Source of the DNA: Intrasporangiaceae bacterium
GTDB lineage: Bacteria > Actinomycetota > Actinomycetes > Actinomycetales > Dermatophilaceae
NCBI GenBank assembly: GCA_012518475.1
Contig: JAAYSB010000059.1
Span: forward strand, 1 to 11,314
Direction of reading: 5' to 3'
DNA: 11,314 nt
Part shown: piece by piece, positions 8,308 through 11,314 of the stretch
How the letters are laid out: each line of letters opens with the position of its first letter
How positions within the stretch are numbered: position 1 is the first letter of the stretch
Position numbers and translations under genes: made by a program
Notes under the pieces: model-generated
Databases searched by the model: none
What the model was told of the DNA's origin: nothing
The model's input: only the letters and a program-made list of their open reading frames with translations

Positions 8308-8598
8308 GATCAGAGCATCCTTTGCGAGGCGGAAGGGGAATGGGTCGGACAACAGAGGGTCGGCAGAAGGCATGAGCACGAGGGTCCGCGGTAGGGGCGA
8401 GCTGTGCGGCCGGCGCCGACCGGGGTGCTGGCCGGGCTCGCGAGGGCTGGACCTCGTCGTCGTTCGCCGCGTCGGGGTATGCGCGGGTCTGAGCCATCGT
8501 GGCACATCAGCGGCCGGAACCGAAGGACCCCATTCGAAATGTGATCTCCGCTACCCCACCGACCAGACCGATCGGCCGCGGTCGGCGACAATAGCGGG
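8308..8598. other. Divergent intergenic region between malic enzyme and sodX
   Basis: This stretch of about 290 bases (225 if the malic enzyme starts at 8373) separates divergent genes. The malic enzyme frame stays open through part of it, but from about 8374 upward that frame reads as Pro/Arg/Thr-rich sequence without family character. I see a GACAAT box directly before sodX (8587-8592) and a short dyad CATT-CGA-AATG at 8531-8541. No RNA gene or convincing small gene is seen. Confidence 0.5.
8587..8592 (+). promoter_or_regulatory. Candidate -10 element for a leaderless sodX transcript
   Basis: GACAAT sits 6 bases before the ATG of sodX, the distance expected if transcription starts at the A of the start codon. 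No Shine-Dalgarno is present before this ATG, and leaderless mRNAs are common in actinobacteria. No good -35 is visible, so this stays tentative. The reverse complement (TATTGT, shifted by one base) could also serve the minus strand. Confidence 0.35.
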
Positions 8599-8928
8599 AT
8601 GAGCGGAGGCCGACGTCGCGGACCCGGTGTCGTCCGGGTCGCCGGATCGTCGATGGTCCCGACCCTGCAGCCGGACGACCTGCTCCTCGTGTGGTGGGGA
8701 GCCCGGGTTCGCCCCGGGGACCTCGTCGTGTTCGGCCACCCCCACCATCGGGGACTGCTGACGGTGAAACGGGCCACCTCGACCGATCCTGCGGACGGGA
8801 CCCGGTGGTGGGTGGAGCGGGACAATCCGGACGCGGGCAGCGACTCGTGGCTCTTCGGCTCCATCGCGGAAGCCGACATCCTCGCCAGGGTGATCACCCG
8901 TCTGCCGACAAGGCGGCACAGGGAGTAG
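8599..8928 (+). CDS. sodX: Nickel-type superoxide dismutase maturation protease (S24/S26 family)
   Basis: This 109-aa Ser/Lys peptidase is expected to remove the SodN propeptide so that the new N-terminal His can bind nickel. Block SSMVPTLQPDDLLLV (17-31) carries the nucleophile Ser18 before Met19. RPGDLVVF (38-45) follows, and LLTVKRAT (53-60) holds the general base Lys57. ERDNPDAGSDSWLFGSI (73-89) matches the (D/E)NP..S.DSR.FG region of signal peptidase-like enzymes. Unlike leader peptidases it has no N-terminal membrane anchor, so it should be soluble, as reported for SodX proteins. The sodN ATG follows 51 bases after its stop, which supports the assignment. It has no ribosome site and may be translated from a leaderless mRNA. 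Confidence 0.9.
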   Translation: MSGGRRRGPGVVRVAGSSMVPTLQPDDLLLVWWGARVRPGDLVVFGHPHHRGLLTVKRATSTDPADGTRWWVERDNPDAGSDSWLFGSIAEADILARVITRLPTRRHRE

Positions 8929-8931
8929 GTT
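8905..8931 (+). promoter_or_regulatory. Candidate separate promoter for sodN
   Basis: TAGGTT (8926-8931) overlaps the sodX stop codon and fits TANNNT. CCGACA (8905-8910) lies 15 bases upstream, the same arrangement as ahead of kgd (CCGACA, 15 bases, TAGGCT). Transcription from about 8938 would give a leader of about 40 bases holding the strong AGGAGG. This would allow much more SodN than SodX, as expected for an enzyme and its processing protease. Confidence 0.35.
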
Positions 8932-8965
8932 GGGATGGTGTCACCGACGCACACCCCCACCAACC

Positions 8966-8971
8966 AGGAGG
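8966..8971 (+). promoter_or_regulatory. Strong ribosome binding site of sodN
   Basis: AGGAGG lies 8 bases before ATG 8980 and decides that start over the in-frame ATG at 8935. The 15 codons from 8935 would run through this site and would add sequence not expected in a SodN propeptide. Confidence 0.85.
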
Positions 8972-8979
8972 CATCAGGC

Positions 8980-9393
8980 ATGCGACTTCCCCGATTCATC
9001 ACCTCAGCGTTCGAGGTGCCCACCGTGCACGCTCACTGCGATCTGCCGTGTGGCGTCTATGACCCGGCCCAGGCACGCATCGAGGCCGAGTCGGTCAAGG
9101 CGATCTGCGAGAAGGTCGCCGACAACGACGACGCCGACTTCCGGGTCCGCGCCGCGATCATCAAGGAGCAGCGCTCCGAGCTGGTCAAGCACCACCTCTG
9201 GGTGCTGTGGACCGACTACTTCAAGCCTCCGCACTTCGAGAAGTACCCGGACCTGCACACCCTGTTCAACGAGGCCACGAAGCTGGCCGGCGCCGCGGGT
9301 ACCAAGGGCAACTTCGACGTGGCCAAGGCTGACGAGCTGCTCGCCAAGATCGACGAGATCGCGAAGATCTACAAGGAGACCAAGCAGGGCTGA
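8980..9393 (+). CDS. sodN: Nickel superoxide dismutase precursor
   Basis: SodN converts superoxide to oxygen and hydrogen peroxide in the cytoplasm, as a hexamer in characterised Streptomyces enzymes. The precursor is 137 aa. A propeptide, MRLPRFITSAFEVPTVHA (1-18), precedes the nickel hook HCDLPCGVY (19-27). After cleavage, His19 becomes His1 and binds nickel with its amino group and side chain, while Cys20 and Cys24 become Cys2 and Cys6; Tyr27 becomes the conserved Tyr9. The remainder is the helical bundle, with DPAQARIEAESVKA (28-41), IKEQRSELVKHH (61-72) and TDYFKPPHFEKYPDLH (78-93) all typical of the family. Size is normal, and the propeptide is slightly longer than the 14 residues known in Streptomyces. 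It lies downstream of its protease gene, and a strong hairpin follows its stop. Confidence 0.97.
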   Translation: MRLPRFITSAFEVPTVHAHCDLPCGVYDPAQARIEAESVKAICEKVADNDDADFRVRAAIIKEQRSELVKHHLWVLWTDYFKPPHFEKYPDLHTLFNEATKLAGAAGTKGNFDVAKADELLAKIDEIAKIYKETKQG

Positions 9394-9408
9394 GTCCCGC
9401 TGATCCTG

Positions 9409-9447
9409 AAGGAGGGTGCGCGTCCCACGGGGACGGGCACCCTCCTT
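9409..9447. terminator. Strong hairpin terminator shared by sodN and the convergent HD gene
   Basis: AAGGAGGGTGC (9409-9419) pairs perfectly with GCACCCTCCTT (9437-9447), 11 bp. After one G-G mismatch a further 6 bp form (C9421-C9426 with G9430-G9435), closed by the loop ACG. It starts 15 bases after the sodN stop and ends 4 bases before the stop codon of the minus-strand gene (9452-9454). It should therefore end transcription from both sides. There is no long T-run, only CTT at the stem end. Confidence 0.88.
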
Positions 9448-9451
9448 GCTG

Positions 9452-10657
9452 TCAGGGCGCCGTCTCCGGAGCGGAGCGTGACCGCCGCTGCGTTCCGTGG
9501 ACGACGGTGATCAGGTCATCGACCAGTTCCGGGTCGTACTCATAGCCCAGACCGAGCTGGATCCGTTCGAGGGCGAGGGAGATGTCCGTGTGGGTGGTCG
9601 ATCCGCCCGTGAGGTCGTCGAACGCGTTGGCGAGCCGGATGATCCTGGCCTCAATCGGCAGTCGTTCGTCGTACTCGAGAACACGCCGGAAGGGGATGGC
9701 CTGCTGGGACAGCACGACGGCCGCGTCCTCGAGCACTCCGGAGTGCCGGATGATGGCAACGCCGTCGTCGGCGATGCGCTCCTGGTCCCGGGGCGCGATC
9801 AGGAGCGTGGCCCCACCGTCGATCGGCTCGTCGAGCGCGACCTGACCGAGGTCGTGGAGGAGCGCGGCATACTCGATCGTGTCGATCTCCCGCTGGGGAA
9901 GTCCGCGATAGTGCGCCAGACGGACGGACAGCTCGGCCACCCGCTGGGCATGCCCCTGGCGGGTGTGGCCGGTGTGATCGGTGAGCCGAGACAAGGCTGC
10001 GATGGTCTCCCGGTAGGTCTGCCGGGTCTGGGCATAGCGACGTGCTGCGGCGAAGCTGAGGAGGAGCGGGATCATGAAGAAGACCGGTCCCCAGAGCCCG
10101 ATGGCCTGCCTGGAGAGGACGATCATGGCTGCGGTGGTCGCGGTCGCGAACGAGATCATGCCGAAGGTGAGGATCTCATCACGCAACGTCACCTGCAGAG
10201 TGCGTTGGTCTGACCTGGACGCGATAGCGGCGATGACGAGCATTCGGACACTCATGGCGACGAGCGAGGCCAGCCAGAGGACGAGTGCATAGACCCACTG
10301 CCGGTTCTCGGCGACGGCTGACTCCCTCAGGCCGGTCGCGGCCAGGAGCTCGCCCAGGCAGCCGGCAACGAAGGCATTGCTCAAGCGGCCGACGATGTCG
10401 AGTCTGCTCGTCATCCGCCCTGTCGCACGGGCGATGAGGGCCCCGGCGAGGATCGCAAGGCCGATGACACCGAGGCCGATGATGAGGACCACGACGCGCG
10501 GGACGCCATCGACGTGCGGCAGGGAGAGCATGAACGCGGCCGCTGCAGCGGACGCGATCGGCGACATTCCCCGGCGGGGGTGCAACCGGACGTGGGCGGA
10601 CTCCCCGGCCACGACGAGACCGAGGAGGAGTGCCGCCCAGACGACTGCCCCGCTCAT
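9452..10657 (-). CDS. Membrane-bound HD-domain protein with degenerate GYP motif
   Basis: This 401-aa protein starts at ATG 10657, inside the stop of the preceding HD-GYP gene (ATGA overlap). The longer frame to 10813 lies inside that gene and is rejected. The first ~205 residues hold about six or seven hydrophobic segments (near 3-19, 33-50, 54-78, 92-109, 120-145, 163-182, 186-205). A linker follows, then a cytoplasmic HD domain: HAQRVAELS (236-244), LLHDLG with His268-Asp269, IRHSG (303-307) and ARIIRLANAFDDLT (337-350). At the place where HD-GYP enzymes carry HHE.xDGxGYP it reads LSQQAIPFRRVLEYDERLP (316-334), so the paired His and the GYP are absent. It may bind rather than cut a cyclic dinucleotide, or act on another phosphate ester. 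Its ligand is unknown. Confidence 0.87.
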   Translation of the reverse strand: MSGAVVWAALLLGLVVAGESAHVRLHPRRGMSPIASAAAAAFMLSLPHVDGVPRVVVLIIGLGVIGLAILAGALIARATGRMTSRLDIVGRLSNAFVAGCLGELLAATGLRESAVAENRQWVYALVLWLASLVAMSVRMLVIAAIASRSDQRTLQVTLRDEILTFGMISFATATTAAMIVLSRQAIGLWGPVFFMIPLLLSFAAARRYAQTRQTYRETIAALSRLTDHTGHTRQGHAQRVAELSVRLAHYRGLPQREIDTIEYAALLHDLGQVALDEPIDGGATLLIAPRDQERIADDGVAIIRHSGVLEDAAVVLSQQAIPFRRVLEYDERLPIEARIIRLANAFDDLTGGSTTHTDISLALERIQLGLGYEYDPELVDDLITVVHGTQRRSRSAPETAP

Positions 10658-11314
10658 CGCAGGACCTGGTGGTCGGGATGATCGTGCCGGGTGACCCAGG
10701 ACGGCCTGGCCGGCTGCTGCGCCAGCTCGGCGGCGATCCTTGCGATGCTGACCCGGATCCCTTCGACACTCTCGGTCGGGGTCCGTTCGGCGAACTTGGC
10801 ATGGCTGAGCCATCCACCGGCCGGGGCCTCGAGGAATCCGTGCCGCGCGGCGGCAAGTCCGAGAGCAGCGACGACGTCCTGGTCGAGGCCGGGATCCGCG
10901 GAGATCCGGTCCAGCGCGATCAGAGGAGCCACCGGAGGGCTCGTCGACGTCCCTACCGTGAGGGCGTCGAAGGCATCGGCGACAGCGATGATGCGGGCCC
11001 CCAAGGGGATATCCGGCTCACGCCTGCCAGCGGGGTAGCCGCTCCCATCGAGCCGTTCATGATGGGCAGCGATCGTGGGCAGGACCGGGGCAGCGAACGA
11101 GATGTCGGCGAGCATCTGGACGCCGGACTCCGGGTGCTGCCGGACATCGTCGTCACCGTCCCGGTTGGCCAGCAGCCCGATGTCGTGCAGCAGCCCCGCA
11201 GTGCGCAGCTCGCCCAGTGCACGCGGTGAGATCCGCATCGACTCCCCGATCCAGCCACAGAGCATGGCCACCCGCTGGGCGTGGGCGGCTGCGCCGGGGT
11301 GTCGCATCTCGAGA
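10654..11314 (-). CDS. HD-GYP domain protein, probable cyclic-di-GMP phosphodiesterase (5' end beyond the window)
   Basis: The frame is open to the right edge. The sequence just before the ATG at 11307 (Leu-Glu) already fits an HD domain, so the true start lies outside. Counting from that Met, the motifs are HAQRVA (9-14), LLHDIG with His41-Asp42, RQHPESG (56-62), AHHERLDGSGYPAG (81-94) with the full GYP, and ARIIAVADAFDALT (104-117). All expected metal and substrate residues of an active HD-GYP phosphodiesterase, which linearises c-di-GMP to pGpG or GMP, are visible. A ~95-residue C-terminal extension (LSHAKFAERTPTESVEGIRV and after) is of unknown role. Any N-terminal sensor domain is out of view. 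The stop overlaps the start of the membrane HD gene, so the two are probably translationally coupled. Confidence 0.88.
   Translation of the reverse strand, partial: LEMRHPGAAAHAQRVAMLCGWIGESMRISPRALGELRTAGLLHDIGLLANRDGDDDVRQHPESGVQMLADISFAAPVLPTIAAHHERLDGSGYPAGRREPDIPLGARIIAVADAFDALTVGTSTSPPVAPLIALDRISADPGLDQDVVAALGLAAARHGFLEAPAGGWLSHAKFAERTPTESVEGIRVSIARIAAELAQQPARPSWVTRHDHPDHQVLR

Noticed and set aside
8531..8541. Short dyad CATT-CGA-AATG as a Fur/Nur-type operator for sodX or the malic enzyme
   Set aside because: The four-base arms are too short to stand out from chance, and it does not match the nickel regulator (Nur) pattern I know, with its TTGC/GCAA halves.
8935..8979. Upstream ATG 8935 for sodN
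   Set aside because: The strong AGGAGG at 8966-8971 lies inside this extension and serves ATG 8980, which gives a propeptide of normal size.
9497..10213. 238-codon plus-strand open frame opposite the membrane HD gene
   Set aside because: It is an antisense shadow of the HD gene, and its Gly/Asp/Val-rich translation has no motif.
10658..10813. Upstream extension of the membrane HD protein to 10813
   Set aside because: It overlaps the coding end of the HD-GYP gene and reads as Arg/Pro-rich sequence. ATG 10657 gives the ATGA overlap and begins directly with a membrane segment.

Overview
The window is high-GC DNA with strongly G/C-biased third codon positions, GTG starts and short intergenic gaps. 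A fused 2-oxoglutarate decarboxylase/dehydrogenase (Kgd/OdhA type) and a nickel superoxide dismutase point to an actinobacterium, most likely of the Micrococcales (perhaps the Intrasporangiaceae/Dermatophilaceae, from general resemblance only). All genes look native and chromosomal. I see no insertion sequence, phage gene, tRNA, rRNA or CRISPR array.

Layout. (1) 1-65, minus: the first ~21 codons of an unidentified gene leaving the window on the left, divergent from (2) a two-gene ABC-2 type export operon, 211-2033, plus: ATPase (339 aa) and permease (268 aa) with a 4-base GTGA stop/start overlap. (3) 2218-7010, plus: a probable three-gene operon of kgd (1313 aa), a 63-aa protein of the DUF6104 type, and a 209-aa SGNH/GDSL-fold protein that lacks most of its catalytic residues. 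(4) 7022-7051: a perfect 30-bp palindrome between convergent genes. (5) about 7066-8307, minus: a small malic enzyme. (6) 8599-9393, plus: sodX (maturation protease) then sodN (nickel SOD). (7) 9409-9447: a strong hairpin between convergent genes. (8) 9452 to the right edge, minus: a canonical HD-GYP phosphodiesterase (5' end missing), coupled by an ATGA overlap to a membrane HD protein whose GYP motif is lost.

Function. Kgd and malic enzyme belong to central carbon metabolism around the TCA cycle (2-oxoglutarate oxidation, malate to pyruvate). SodX and SodN form a self-contained superoxide defence unit in which SodX is expected to cut the SodN propeptide and expose the nickel-binding His-Cys-Asp-Leu-Pro-Cys N terminus. 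The HD-GYP pair suggests cyclic-di-GMP (or related dinucleotide) degradation with a membrane-bound, probably non-catalytic partner. The ABC operon exports or moves an unknown substrate.

The least ordinary items are the conserved-looking small gene and inactive-looking SGNH protein behind kgd, the intact/degenerate HD-GYP pair, the 30-bp palindrome, and a shared promoter-like layout (CCGACA, 15 bases, TAGGYT) upstream of kgd and sodN. I found no clear evidence of a wholly new defence or mobile system here.
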